A stretch of DNA of 64,000 bases from Oceanicola sp. D3 (lineage in GTDB: Bacteria > Pseudomonadota > Alphaproteobacteria > Rhodobacterales > Rhodobacteraceae), in the NCBI RefSeq assembly GCF_006351965.1, contig NZ_CP040932.1, positions 372,001-436,000 on the forward strand, given 5' to 3'. Under the pieces are notes generated by a model. The model was not told where the DNA came from. It was given only the letters and a program-made list of their open reading frames with translations, and made no database searches. Shown here piece after piece: positions 17,245 through 26,115 of the stretch. Within the stretch, counting starts at the first letter, position 1. Each line of letters starts with the position of its first letter. The translations under genes and the position numbers were made by a program.

Positions 17245-18546
17245 ATGAAAGCCAACAGATTGAGCGACTCGCCCCAGAGCGAGGCCGCCGCCCCAGCAGC
17301 ACCCCAAAGCCCCCCCGACAAGGCACCGCCTGCCGGGCCGGTCGCGGCAAACCGTGCCGGGCCTGCGGCCTCGCCGCCCGGCGCGCCCCCTGCCAAAGCC
17401 GCGCCTCCCCAGCCCGTCCGCGCCCCTGCGCCGCGTGCGCGGCCCCGGCGGCGGCATTGGGGCCTGCTCATCTCGATGATCCTGATGGTGATTGCCCCGG
17501 TGGCGGTGGCGGCGTGGTATCTTTTCACGCAGGCGGAGGACCAATACGCCAGCACCCTCGGTTTTTCGGTGCGCAAGGAAGACACCGGCAGTGCGGTGGA
17601 GATCCTTGGCGGGATCACCGACCTGACGGGGGGCTCATCGACCAACGACACCGACATTCTGTTTGAATACATCCAGAGCCCGAACATGGTGCGCGCCGTC
17701 ATGCAGGAGGTTGACCTTGTTGCGGCCTATACCCGCGCTTCGGACCCGGTCTTCTCGCTCGGGGAAGACACCCGCATCGAGGCGATGTCGGACTATTGGA
17801 CGCGCATGGTGCAGGTGTATTTCGACCGTTCGAACCACCTGATCGAGATACGCGTGAAGGCCTTCACCCCTCAGGATGCCCATGCCATCGCTCTGGCCAT
17901 ACGCAAGGAGAGCGACCGGACGATCAACGCCCTGTCTGCCGTGGCCCGTGAGGATGCCACTCGCTATGCCCGTGCAGAGCTGGATAGGGCGCTGGAGCGC
18001 CTCAAGGCCTCGCGCGCCGCGCTGACGGAGTTTCGCACCCGCAACCAGATCGTTGACCCGGAGGCGGATATTCGGGGCCGTATGGGGCTGCTCAATACGC
18101 TGCAGGGCGAGTTGGCTAATGCGCTGATCGAGCTGGATTTGCTACGCCAGAACAGCCGCAACGATGATCCGCGTATCGTGCAGGCCGACCGCCGGGTAGA
18201 GGTGATCCGCCAGCGGATCTCGGAGGAGCGCGCGCGCTTTTCCAGCGAGGGCGACGCCAACGAAGAACGCGAGGCCTATTCGCAGCTTATCGGCCAATAC
18301 GAGGCGCTGGCGGTGGATCAGAAGTTTGCTGAAGAGGCCTATGTGGCGACGCTGGCGGCATATGATGTGGCGGTGGCGGATGGCCAGCGCCAATCACGCT
18401 ACCTTGCCACATACATCGAACCGGAATTGGCCGAGACGCCGCTGTTTCCGCGCCGTTGGAGCATATTGATGACGCTCTTGGGCGCGCTTGCCACCACATG
18501 GACGGTGCTGACGATGGTGTATTACTCGCTGAGAGACCGGCGCTGA
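17245..18546 (+). CDS. Capsule polysaccharide export inner-membrane protein (KpsE/BexC/CtrB-like)
   Basis: About 433 residues from ATG 17245; a TTG at 17230 would add five. The first ~70 residues are Pro/Ala-rich and cytoplasmic, ending in an Arg-rich stop (PRARPRRRH). Then comes a TM helix (LLISMILMVIAPVAVAAWYL), a periplasmic part (ASTLGFSVRKEDTGSAVEIL) with long coiled coils (residues ~230-390), and a second TM near the end (WSILMTLLGALATTWTVLTM). This is the polysaccharide co-polymerase layout of ABC-dependent capsule systems. It bridges the KpsM/T transporter and the outer-membrane BexD/Wza-like channel. The long disordered N-terminus is unusual. Confidence 0.9.
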   Translation: MKANRLSDSPQSEAAAPAAPQSPPDKAPPAGPVAANRAGPAASPPGAPPAKAAPPQPVRAPAPRARPRRRHWGLLISMILMVIAPVAVAAWYLFTQAEDQYASTLGFSVRKEDTGSAVEILGGITDLTGGSSTNDTDILFEYIQSPNMVRAVMQEVDLVAAYTRASDPVFSLGEDTRIEAMSDYWTRMVQVYFDRSNHLIEIRVKAFTPQDAHAIALAIRKESDRTINALSAVAREDATRYARAELDRALERLKASRAALTEFRTRNQIVDPEADIRGRMGLLNTLQGELANALIELDLLRQNSRNDDPRIVQADRRVEVIRQRISEERARFSSEGDANEEREAYSQLIGQYEALAVDQKFAEEAYVATLAAYDVAVADGQRQSRYLATYIEPELAETPLFPRRWSILMTLLGALATTWTVLTMVYYSLRDRR

Positions 18547-18566
18547 CCGGCGCGGGCGGCTGAACG

Positions 18567-19238
18567 ATGATCGAACTGCGTAACCTGAGCAAGGCCTACC
18601 ACGTGAAGGGGGAGCGCAAGCTGGTGGCCGACAACCTCAGCATGACCTTTCCGGCGCAGACGGCTGTTGCCATCTTGGGCCGCAATGGCGCGGGCAAATC
18701 CAGCCTGCTCAAGATGATCTCGGGCGCGATGGAGCCAGACCGCGGTGAGGTGAAAATTCATGGCACGGTGTCATGGCCCGTGGGTTTTGCCGGGAGCTTT
18801 CATGGAGAGCTGACCGGGTTGCAGAACGTGCGGTTCTTGGCCCGGGTCTATGGTGTCGACACCGGCGAACTGGTGGATTTTGTCGAGGATTTCGCCGAGC
18901 TGGGCGGGCACTTCAGGATGCCGGTGCGCACCTATTCCAGCGGCATGCGCTCGCGGCTTGCCTTCGGCGCGTCGATGGGGATTCATTTTGACACCTACCT
19001 GATCGACGAGATCACCGCCGTGGGCGATGCGGCTTTCAAAGCGAAGTCCGAGATGATGATTCAGGCGCGGCTCAAGGAGGCGGGGGCGATTTTTGTCAGC
19101 CACGCGCTGGGGCAGGTGGAGCGGCTGTGCACCGAGGGCGCGGTGCTGGAGAATGGCCAGATGCACTATTACACCGATGTTGCAGAGGCGATCCGCCATC
19201 ATCAGGAGCTGATGAAGAGCCCGCCACCCGCGCTGTAG
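18567..19238 (+). CDS. Polysaccharide ABC transporter ATP-binding protein (KpsT-like)
   Basis: 223 residues. Walker A is GRNGAGKSSLLKM near residue 38. The signature is YSSGMRSRLAFGAS (the S-G-M variant typical of KpsT/Wzt), Walker B is YLIDEITAVGD, and the H-loop is IFVSHALGQV. It powers export of the lipid-linked polysaccharide through the KpsM-like permease. It follows kpsE by 20 bp in the same operon and converges on the RTX gene with a 15-bp gap. At ~220 residues it lacks a C-terminal carbohydrate-binding domain, as in KpsT rather than Wzt. Confidence 0.92.
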   Translation: MIELRNLSKAYHVKGERKLVADNLSMTFPAQTAVAILGRNGAGKSSLLKMISGAMEPDRGEVKIHGTVSWPVGFAGSFHGELTGLQNVRFLARVYGVDTGELVDFVEDFAELGGHFRMPVRTYSSGMRSRLAFGASMGIHFDTYLIDEITAVGDAAFKAKSEMMIQARLKEAGAIFVSHALGQVERLCTEGAVLENGQMHYYTDVAEAIRHHQELMKSPPPAL

Positions 19239-19253
19239 GGCCTTGGCTCCGCT

Positions 19254-21917
19254 TCAGACGAACACAAAGTCATCCACGCCCAGTTCGAGCAGCGAGACAT
19301 CTTCGAGCACCATCGTGTGGCTGCCGTAGGTGAGGTGCACATCATCGCCGATCTGCGTGGCATCGAGCGCGTTGAAGCGATCCATCATGGAGCTGCCGCT
19401 CACCCCGGCGATCTGGATCACATCGGTGCCATCGGCCTCGAAATCGGTGATCACATCGTATTCGCCCGCGCCGTGGGTGGCAAAAACGAAGGTGTCGGCG
19501 TCGGCTCCGCCGGTCAGCACATCGTTGCCCGCTCCGGCGTTGATCCGGTCGGCCCCAGAGCCACCGTTGATCACATCATTCCCGGCCCCGCCATTGAGGG
19601 TGTCGTTGCCATGGTCGCCCCAGATCCGGTCATCACCGTCACCGGCCCCGACGGTATCATTGCCCACGCCGCCATAGATCACATCTTTGCCCGCGCCGCC
19701 GCCGATGTTGTCATTGCCCGACCCGCCGAGCACGTGATCGGCACCGGGGCCGGCTGCGATCTGGTCGTTGCCTGAGTTGCCGGTCAGGGAATCGTCGCCA
19801 TAGCTTGCTGACATCTGGTCATCGCCCGCGCCGCCGTTGAGCGCATCATTGCCCGCGCCGCCACCGAGCCAGTCGTGGCCGTCGTCGCCATACAGCAGGT
19901 CATTGCCCTCGCCCCCGCCGAGAAGGTCGTTGCCGAGGCCGCCGTGGATTTCGTCATTTCCCAGATCGCCGGGCATGTTGTCGTCACCCGCGCCGCCTTC
20001 CATGTAGTCATTGCCGCCGCGCCCGAGAATATCATCGTGCCCTTCACCGCCGATCAGCACGTCATCGCCGCCGAGACCGTCGAGCCAGTCGTTGCCACTG
20101 CCGCCCTCAAGCCGGTTTTCAGCGTCGGTGCCGGTGATGTGGTCGGAGGCGATGCAGCCGGTGAGCGACTCGATATCGTAGAAAAGGTCATCGGCGGCTT
20201 CGCCCGTGTTCTGGCTGGCGTCGGAGAGGTTGACGCGGACGGCCTGGCCGGTGCCGGCGAAGCTGACGGTATCCATGCCAGAGCCGCCCCAGTAGCTATC
20301 TGCGCCGCCGCCGGAGATCATCAGATCATTCCCGCCGCCGCCGTGCATCTGGTCGTCGCCCGCCGTGCCTGTCAGCACATCGGCCTCATGCGTGCCAAAA
20401 TACTCGGCCCCGGTGTTGGGGCCGGGCTCTTGCAGCGGGGCACGCACCACATCGTAGCTGTTGGAGAAGGTGAAGGAGATATGGTTGAAATCCTCCACGG
20501 TCATTGGCGTGCCATCGGAGGAAAACACGTCGAAGCTGTTGTTGCCGCAGGTGATCCGCAGGGCGCCGGTGGACAGGGCCTTATAGGTCATCCACTGGGT
20601 GCCATAGCACATGCTCCATGCGCTCAGGTCGATGGTGTCGACCCCGAACTCGTAGTCGAGGATGCGGTCTCGCTCTGCATCGCCGTCGATCAGCACGAAG
20701 GTATCGGCGCCCGCGTCGCCGGTGAGCCTGTCGCGGCCCTGACCGTCGACGATGATGTCATCGCCCGCACCCGCATGAACCTGCACCGGCTCGCTCCCGG
20801 CGATGATCAGATCACCTTGCGCGGATCCGTGGTGGGTGCCGGAGGTGGTGAAGGCGAGGTTGCCGATGTCGGACACATCGAGGGTGAACTGCGTCACGCC
20901 GGGCGCGCCCTCGGTGGTGACAAAGAGATCGAGGCTGTCGCCGGTGAGGTTGGTGCCGATGGCCGAGATCCTGTCGAGCGGTGCATCGGTGCTGCCTTCG
21001 ATGACCTGAAAGGGGACGAGGTGGCCATCGGGCAGCAGAGAATACACGGTGAGCCCGCCGTCGTTGCCCCCGGCGATCACCAGCACTCGCCCACCGCCAA
21101 GCTCGACGACATCAAGCGCGGTGACGCCGGACATGCGGGTATCAAGGCTATCGACCACGTGTTCTGCCGGGTTGAGCGCGCCGCCGGGGGCGACTTCGAG
21201 CACTGTTAGCGAGCTGGAGCCGGAGGAGACCACCACCACGTAGTACCTGCCGTCAATCTCCGCGCTGTCCATCGCGGTGACGGTTTGCACCGGCAGGCTC
21301 TCGTCGCGGCCAAAGCTGTCGGCCTCGGTGAGCGTGCCATTGGAGCCCACGGCATAGCTGGTAACGCCATGCTCGCTGGAAGAGCCCACGAGCAGATAGG
21401 TGGTGCCGCCCACCTCAACCACCGACATGGCAGAGATATTGGCGGCATAGCTGCCCTCTGTGTCACCGACACTGTCGCGGAACGTCAGCGAGTTGCCGTT
21501 GTTGGTGACGGCATAGACAGCCACGCCATCGCCGTTTTGCGGGGCGACGAAGAGATAGTCGGTGCCGCTGACCGTGGCGCTGAGCACCGACGCGGCGTTG
21601 GCCTGGTTTTCGTTGGTGGAAAGATAGGCGCGCTCGGAACCGCTATCGCCCGCAGCGGCCTCGGCGAGGGCTGCGTCAATCACCGTGCCCGCGAGGCTGA
21701 CCCCCTGAGAGAAGAGCGAAAAGCTGATGCGGCCCCCAAGCGAGCCGCTTGCGCCCACCTCTGCCAGACCGCTTGAGGTGGCATCATAGGTGCGCACCAC
21801 GTTGTTGCCGTGGTCAAAGAGAGTAACCCCGCTGGTCGTGTTTGCGAGGGTGCCAAGCATTGTCGGAAATTCCGTGCTCCCGCTTGCCAAAACGCCTGTC
21901 AGTTCAAACTCAGCCAT
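19254..21917 (-). CDS. Large secreted protein: N-terminal beta-propeller-like repeats and C-terminal RTX domain
   Basis: 887 residues from ATG 21917 (GGAG ~11 bp upstream). A start at 22073 would add 52 residues of basic, proline-rich sequence atypical of the family. Residues 1-~380 show repeated ~55-residue blades (MSVVEVGGTTYLLVGSSSEH, MDSAEIDGRYYVVVVSSG, LDVVELGGGRVLVIAGGN). Residues ~600-805 contain a long series of GGxGxDxLx calcium-binding nonapeptides, with shorter groups near 400 and 525. The end ELGVDDFVFV is a type I-secretion-like C-terminus. No enzymatic motif is seen. Location inside the capsule-export genes suggests a cell-surface or matrix role. Confidence 0.85.
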   Translation of the reverse strand: MAEFELTGVLASGSTEFPTMLGTLANTTSGVTLFDHGNNVVRTYDATSSGLAEVGASGSLGGRISFSLFSQGVSLAGTVIDAALAEAAAGDSGSERAYLSTNENQANAASVLSATVSGTDYLFVAPQNGDGVAVYAVTNNGNSLTFRDSVGDTEGSYAANISAMSVVEVGGTTYLLVGSSSEHGVTSYAVGSNGTLTEADSFGRDESLPVQTVTAMDSAEIDGRYYVVVVSSGSSSLTVLEVAPGGALNPAEHVVDSLDTRMSGVTALDVVELGGGRVLVIAGGNDGGLTVYSLLPDGHLVPFQVIEGSTDAPLDRISAIGTNLTGDSLDLFVTTEGAPGVTQFTLDVSDIGNLAFTTSGTHHGSAQGDLIIAGSEPVQVHAGAGDDIIVDGQGRDRLTGDAGADTFVLIDGDAERDRILDYEFGVDTIDLSAWSMCYGTQWMTYKALSTGALRITCGNNSFDVFSSDGTPMTVEDFNHISFTFSNSYDVVRAPLQEPGPNTGAEYFGTHEADVLTGTAGDDQMHGGGGNDLMISGGGADSYWGGSGMDTVSFAGTGQAVRVNLSDASQNTGEAADDLFYDIESLTGCIASDHITGTDAENRLEGGSGNDWLDGLGGDDVLIGGEGHDDILGRGGNDYMEGGAGDDNMPGDLGNDEIHGGLGNDLLGGGEGNDLLYGDDGHDWLGGGAGNDALNGGAGDDQMSASYGDDSLTGNSGNDQIAAGPGADHVLGGSGNDNIGGGAGKDVIYGGVGNDTVGAGDGDDRIWGDHGNDTLNGGAGNDVINGGSGADRINAGAGNDVLTGGADADTFVFATHGAGEYDVITDFEADGTDVIQIAGVSGSSMMDRFNALDATQIGDDVHLTYGSHTMVLEDVSLLELGVDDFVFV

Positions 21918-22065
21918 GTCGGCCACACTCCAAGATGCGATGGGCGTGTGATGCCGCTGGCCCTTGGCAGGAGGCGGGAGGGAATGTGGCCGAAGCCGGT
22001 TAAATGCCGCGAAAGCCGCTAAAACACCGTTCAAACCCAGCCGTTCGCTACGGCGCGTGGTGGCG

Positions 22066-22092
22066 ATGCACAAAACCTATGCATATGTGTGC
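22066..22092. promoter_or_regulatory. ATGCACA/ATGCATA repeat with flanking inverted repeat upstream of the export lipoprotein gene
   Basis: ATGCACA (22066) and ATGCATA (22079) lie 13 bp apart. GCACA (22068-22072) and TGTGC (22088-22092) form an inverted repeat around the ATGCAT core. A closely similar element (GATGCACAACCTATGCACAT) occurs at 47442-47461. No protein can be assigned from sequence. Confidence 0.35.
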
Positions 22093-22190
22093 CTGCCCCA
22101 TCATCTAGGTTGACCCTGCGCGCTGCCCCACAGTATTTTGCGCTCATGCTGAGGCGCGAAGACCGCAGCGAAAGAGTGCAAGGGGCAGCC

Positions 22191-23297
22191 GTGATCAACG
22201 TTTTCCGACCTTTGGTGGTCTTTCTGCTGCTTGCGGCCTGTTCGCTGCCACGCGGCGCTGCAATCTCCAACGAGGTGCTGCGGGCGCAAAACTCGGACAA
22301 CCCGCAAATCGCCGTTTATCCGGTGACCCGCGCCCTGCTGCCGCGCTTTTCCTCTTGGCCCTATACCGGCAAGAGCATTCGCTCTGACGGGTGGCTGCGC
22401 GGCTCGGGACGCACGGGGGAACCGCGGATCAGGCCCTATGACAGGGTTGATCTGATTGTCTGGGATTCGGAGGAAAACTCGCTCATCGCACCGACCGGCG
22501 CGAAGCTGGTGGAGATGAAGAACCTCCGCGTCAGCCAGAGCGGCCACATCTATGTGCCCTACCTTGGTCGGCAGCGGATTGCGGGCAAGACGCAAGAGGC
22601 CGCGCGTCACCAGTTGGAAACCCAGATGATTGATGTCGTGCCATCGGCGCAGGTGCAGCTTTCGGTCTTGCCCGGCACGGGCAGTGCGGTTTCGCTCGTG
22701 GGGGGCGTGAATGCGCCCGGCACCGTGGCGCTGCCTGATGGCGGCTTTACCGTGCTTGGGCTGATCGCGCAGGGCGGCGGCCCGCAGGCCACGCTGCGCA
22801 ACCCGCGCGTGCGGCTTGTGCGCGGCGGGCACACCTATGCCACCTCCCTGCAACGGCTCTACGATGATCCGCGCCTCGACACGACGCTGGTGGGCGGCGA
22901 CAAGGTGATGCTGGTGTCGGATGATCGCTACTTCCGCGCACTGGGGGCCAGCGGAAAAGAGCAGCTGATCTACTTCGAGAAAGAGCAGATTTCGGCGCTT
23001 GATGCGATGTCACTGATCGGCGGGCTGGAAGACTCGCGGGCCAACCCCAAGGGCGTGCTGATCTTGCGGCAGTATAGCCCGCGCTCCGTGCGGGCGGACG
23101 GGGTGAAAGGGCCGCAGAACACGCGGACCGTTTTCACCATCGACCTGACCAGCGCGGACGGGCTCTTCTCGGCCGAGAAATTCGCGATTCATCCGCAGGA
23201 CACGGTGCTTGTGACGGAGAGCCCGGTGACCAGTGCGCGCACTGTCTTTGCGCTCGTAGGCAGTGCCGTGGGCGTCAGCAATCAGATTTCGAACTGA
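22191..23297 (+). CDS. Polysaccharide export outer-membrane lipoprotein (BexD/KpsD/Wza-like)
   Basis: 368 residues from GTG 22191, preceded by AAGGGG. This start gives a clean lipoprotein signal (FRPLVVFLLLAAC) with lipobox LAAC; an upstream ATG at 22089 would bury the signal. The PES domain shows RIRPYDRVDLIVWD and VSQSGHIYVPYLGRQRIAGKTQEAA, followed by soluble-ligand-binding beta-grasp units (VSLVGGVNAPGTVALPDGGF, ALDAMSLIGGLEDSRANPKGV). It forms the periplasm-spanning/outer-membrane channel for the polysaccharide moved by KpsM/E/T. It is divergent from the RTX gene. Confidence 0.92.
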   Translation: MINVFRPLVVFLLLAACSLPRGAAISNEVLRAQNSDNPQIAVYPVTRALLPRFSSWPYTGKSIRSDGWLRGSGRTGEPRIRPYDRVDLIVWDSEENSLIAPTGAKLVEMKNLRVSQSGHIYVPYLGRQRIAGKTQEAARHQLETQMIDVVPSAQVQLSVLPGTGSAVSLVGGVNAPGTVALPDGGFTVLGLIAQGGGPQATLRNPRVRLVRGGHTYATSLQRLYDDPRLDTTLVGGDKVMLVSDDRYFRALGASGKEQLIYFEKEQISALDAMSLIGGLEDSRANPKGVLILRQYSPRSVRADGVKGPQNTRTVFTIDLTSADGLFSAEKFAIHPQDTVLVTESPVTSARTVFALVGSAVGVSNQISN

Positions 23298-23327
23298 GGC
23301 GAGTTGCCCGTGCCAAGCGCGGCGGGA

Positions 23328-23528
23328 TCAGAGAAATCCGAGCCGCTCGATCGCCTGACGGGCCATTTTGCGCGAATCGGCGCTGCCTTGGCGTGTTCCG
23401 TCATTCAACAAGTGCAGCTTGGCGCTCAGGCGCTTTTGCGACACTTCGGATCGAATGAAATCAGCCACTTCCAAGTCGCGGAGCGAGAGTATTTGCTCGG
23501 CCACGCCTTGCACGGATTGATCTTGCAT
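23328..23528 (-). CDS. Small hypothetical protein (66 residues)
   Basis: ATG 23528 is preceded by GGGGGA at good spacing. The product is charged and predicted helical (ILSLRDLEVADFIRSEVSQ, KMARQAIERLGFL) with no signal peptide or TM. The longer in-frame ORF reaching 23753 has a low-complexity Pro/Ser-rich extension that overlaps the nagK-like gene and is not credible. It sits between the export lipoprotein and kinase genes, convergent with the former. I do not recognise a family. Confidence 0.55.
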   Translation of the reverse strand: MQDQSVQGVAEQILSLRDLEVADFIRSEVSQKRLSAKLHLLNDGTRQGSADSRKMARQAIERLGFL

Positions 23529-23649
23529 TGCTGTCCCCCAAACGCGTTTTGCACTCCCCGGCAAAAGGTTAGCCACGCCTGCGCAGTGGCGCAATCTCGA
23601 CGTGGCGGTGGGGGATTTCATTGTGGGCTGTGCATGCGATAACGGGCCG

Positions 23650-24498
23650 ATGAGCAGAGCGCGGGCAATAGGATGTGACGGCGGAGGCAGCGGTGCGCGG
23701 CTGGCGCTGGTGTGGGATGGCCTGCGCCACGAGGTTTGTGGCGGGCCGGCCAATGTGACGAGCGACTTTGCGGGCGCCGTGGCGGAGGTTTCGGGGCTGT
23801 TGCACAGGGCGGCACAGCTTGCCGGGGTGTCGCTGGAAGATCTGCGCGGCGTGCCGGCTCATTTTGCGCTCGCGGGAGTGGTGGATGAGCGGGTGGCCAC
23901 GCGGGTGGCGGCGGCGCTTCCGCTGGAGGGCGTGGTGGAGGAAGACCGGCGCGCTGCGGTGCGCGGGGCTTTGGGCGAGCGGCCCGGCCATGTTGCGGGC
24001 ATCGGCACCGGGTCTTACCTCGCCCGGCAGGGGCCGGACGGGTTTGAGACCATTGGCGGACACGGTCTGGTGCTGGGTGATGAGGCCTCGGGCGCATGGA
24101 TGGGCCGGGCGCTGCTGAAGGCGGTGCTGGCGGTGGAGGACGGGGTGGAGCCTGCCACCGCGCTGACACGGCAGATTGCCGAAGAGATGGGCGGGGTCTC
24201 TGGCATTGTGGCCTTTGCCGCTGAGGCGGGGCCGAGCGATTTTGCCGCCCTCGCGCCAAGGCTTCTCGACGCCAAAACAGATTCGGCGGCGCGGCACATC
24301 ATTGTTGCAGGTGCCGATTACATTGCGCGCGGCCTTCTGGCGTTGGGCTGGAAAGAGGGCGGGGCGATTTGCCTGATCGGGGGCATCGGCGGCAAATACG
24401 CCGATTTTCTGCCCACGCAGATGCAGAAGGCGCTGGTGGGGGCCGAAGGTTCGGCACTGGATGGGGCATTGGCTCTGGCGATGGAGCAGGACGGATGA
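23650..24498 (+). CDS. N-acetylglucosamine kinase (BadF/BadG/BcrA/BcrD ATPase family)
   Basis: 282 residues from ATG 23650. Its ASKHA-type nucleotide-binding motifs are IGCDGGGSGARLALVWDG at the N-terminus, NVTSDF, GIGTGSYLARQ and GGHGLVLGDEASGAW in the middle, and LIGGIGGKYADFLP near the end. It should phosphorylate GlcNAc or glucosamine in the cytoplasm. The overlap with the GlcNAc-6-P deacetylase gene (ATGA at 24495) supports amino-sugar recycling or chitin/peptidoglycan use. The family also contains other kinases and dehydratase activators, so the substrate is inferred from context. Confidence 0.85.
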   Translation: MSRARAIGCDGGGSGARLALVWDGLRHEVCGGPANVTSDFAGAVAEVSGLLHRAAQLAGVSLEDLRGVPAHFALAGVVDERVATRVAAALPLEGVVEEDRRAAVRGALGERPGHVAGIGTGSYLARQGPDGFETIGGHGLVLGDEASGAWMGRALLKAVLAVEDGVEPATALTRQIAEEMGGVSGIVAFAAEAGPSDFAALAPRLLDAKTDSAARHIIVAGADYIARGLLALGWKEGGAICLIGGIGGKYADFLPTQMQKALVGAEGSALDGALALAMEQDG

Positions 24499-25616
24499 CT
24501 GCAACCGCCTATATTGCCGGGGCCGTGCATGACGGCGCGGCGCTGCGCCGGGGCGTGGCGCTGGTGGTGCAGGGGCTGCAGGTGGTGACGCTGGCCGAGC
24601 CGGGCGATCTGCCCGAGGGCTGCGCGATTGTGGAGACCGGGGCCGAGATCCTCGCGCCGGGTTTCGTGGACCTTCAGGTGAATGGCGGCGGCGGGGTGAT
24701 GCTAAATGATGGCCCCTCGTTGACGCGGCTGGAAACGATGGCCCGCGCCCATGCGGCCTGCGGCACGACGTCGATTCTGCCTACGCTCATTACTGCCACG
24801 CCGGAGGTAACGGCGGCGGCGCTGGACTTGGCGGGTGCGGTGGTGCGGGGCGTGATCGGGCTGCACTTGGAAGGGCCGCACCTCGATCCGGTGCGGGCGG
24901 GGGCGCATAGCCCGGCGCTGATCCGCGAGATGGGCGAGGATGACCTGCGCCGTCTGCTGGCCGCACCGGGCCGGCTGAAGGTGACGCTGGCCCCGGCCTC
25001 GGTGAGCCCGGCACAGGTGACACGGCTGGTGGCGGATGGGGTGCTGGTTTCGCTTGGGCATAGCGATTGCAGCTACGAAGAGGCGAGGCGCTATGTGGAG
25101 GCGGGCGCGACCTGCGTGACCCACCTGTTCAACGCGATGAGCCAGTTGGGCAGCCGCGAGCCGGGGCTGGTTGGCGCGGCGTTGGCCGAGGGGCGGGTGA
25201 GTGCGGGCGTGATCTGCGACGGGATCCATGTGCACGCCGAAACCCTGCGGATGGCGCAAAGGGCAAAGCAGGGGCCGGGGCGGCTGTTTTTGGTGAGCGA
25301 TGCGATGGCCTGCGCGGGGAGCGACATTGGCAGCTTCACCCTCGATGGCCGAGAAATACTGCGTCGAGACGGGCGGCTGACGTTGGCAGACGGCACCTTG
25401 GCGGGGGCCGATCTGGTGATGGCGCAGGCGGTGCGCAATGCGGTTCGCTTGGTGGGGCTGAGTGTGGAGGAGGCGATTGCCATGGCCACCGGCATCCCGG
25501 CGGCGCTGGTGGAGGCGGAGGTGGGGCGGCTGCGGCCCAAGGCACCTGCGGATTTCGTCGCGCTCGACGCGGAGTTGAACGTGCAGCGGGTCTGGCAGGC
25601 CGGATCAGAGCTTTAG
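24495..25616 (+). CDS. nagA: N-acetylglucosamine-6-phosphate deacetylase
   Basis: 373 residues. It removes acetate from GlcNAc-6-P. The amidohydrolase fold shows GAEILAPGFVDLQVNGGGGVM, HLEGPHLDPVRAGAHSP (metal-ligand Glu/His), GHSDCSYEEARRYVEAG, VTHLFNAMSQLGSREPGLVG and LVSDAMACAG (catalytic Asp). NagA enzymes keep these residues and lack the first HxH. It is translationally coupled to the upstream kinase. Its 3' end overlaps the convergent marR gene by 12 bp. No glucosamine-6-P deaminase is in the window. Confidence 0.95.
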   Translation: MTATAYIAGAVHDGAALRRGVALVVQGLQVVTLAEPGDLPEGCAIVETGAEILAPGFVDLQVNGGGGVMLNDGPSLTRLETMARAHAACGTTSILPTLITATPEVTAAALDLAGAVVRGVIGLHLEGPHLDPVRAGAHSPALIREMGEDDLRRLLAAPGRLKVTLAPASVSPAQVTRLVADGVLVSLGHSDCSYEEARRYVEAGATCVTHLFNAMSQLGSREPGLVGAALAEGRVSAGVICDGIHVHAETLRMAQRAKQGPGRLFLVSDAMACAGSDIGSFTLDGREILRRDGRLTLADGTLAGADLVMAQAVRNAVRLVGLSVEEAIAMATGIPAALVEAEVGRLRPKAPADFVALDAELNVQRVWQAGSEL

Positions 25617-26063
25617 CGGGGCGCGGCTGAGGGCATTGCCTGCTTCGGTGGCCTTTTGCAGCAGGGCGAGGAAAGTGTTGCGCTCGGCGGTGTCGAGCCC
25701 GGCGAGGATTTCGGCCTGAAGCGCAGCGACCACGGGTTTGGCCTCGGCCAGAAGCGCCTCGCCCTCGGCGGTTAGCGAGAGTTCGCGGGCGCGGCGATCA
25801 CGGGGAGAGACGCGGCGGGTGATCAGCCCCTTCTGCTCCATTCGGTCGAGGACGCCGCCGATTGTAACCTTGTCGTAGGCCACCGCGCCTGCCAGCGACG
25901 CCTGCCCCAGCCCATCGGTTTCAGCCAGGGTGGAGAGCACGGCATATTGCACCGGGGTCAGCTCCAGCCCTGCCTCTGCGGTGCGGTCGGAGAAAACGGC
26001 AACCGAGATCTGGTTGAGCCGCCGGATCAGGTGCCCGGGAATGTGCTGGATCTCTGCCACCAT
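25605..26063 (-). CDS. MarR-family transcriptional regulator (probable gentisate-operon regulator)
   Basis: 152 residues, ATG 26063 with a strong AGGAGG-like site (AAGGAGG). The winged helix spans residues ~35-105 with LTPVQYAVLSTLAETDGLGQ, VTIGGVLDRMEQKGLITRR and the beta-wing SPRDRRARELSLTAEG. It is divergent from the gentisate operon across 108 bp, so it probably binds there and responds to gentisate or another aromatic ligand (inference). It could repress or activate. Its 3' end overlaps nagA. Confidence 0.9.
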   Translation of the reverse strand: MVAEIQHIPGHLIRRLNQISVAVFSDRTAEAGLELTPVQYAVLSTLAETDGLGQASLAGAVAYDKVTIGGVLDRMEQKGLITRRVSPRDRRARELSLTAEGEALLAEAKPVVAALQAEILAGLDTAERNTFLALLQKATEAGNALSRAPLKL

Positions 26064-26115
26064 GCCTCCTTGCTTGAGCGCTGCGCAACCGGCAGGCTAT
26101 GCCGTGCGCGGCCTG

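Noticed and set aside
22089-22190. Upstream start for the export lipoprotein
   Set aside because: It would place 34 residues before the lipoprotein signal, incompatible with processing at LAAC.
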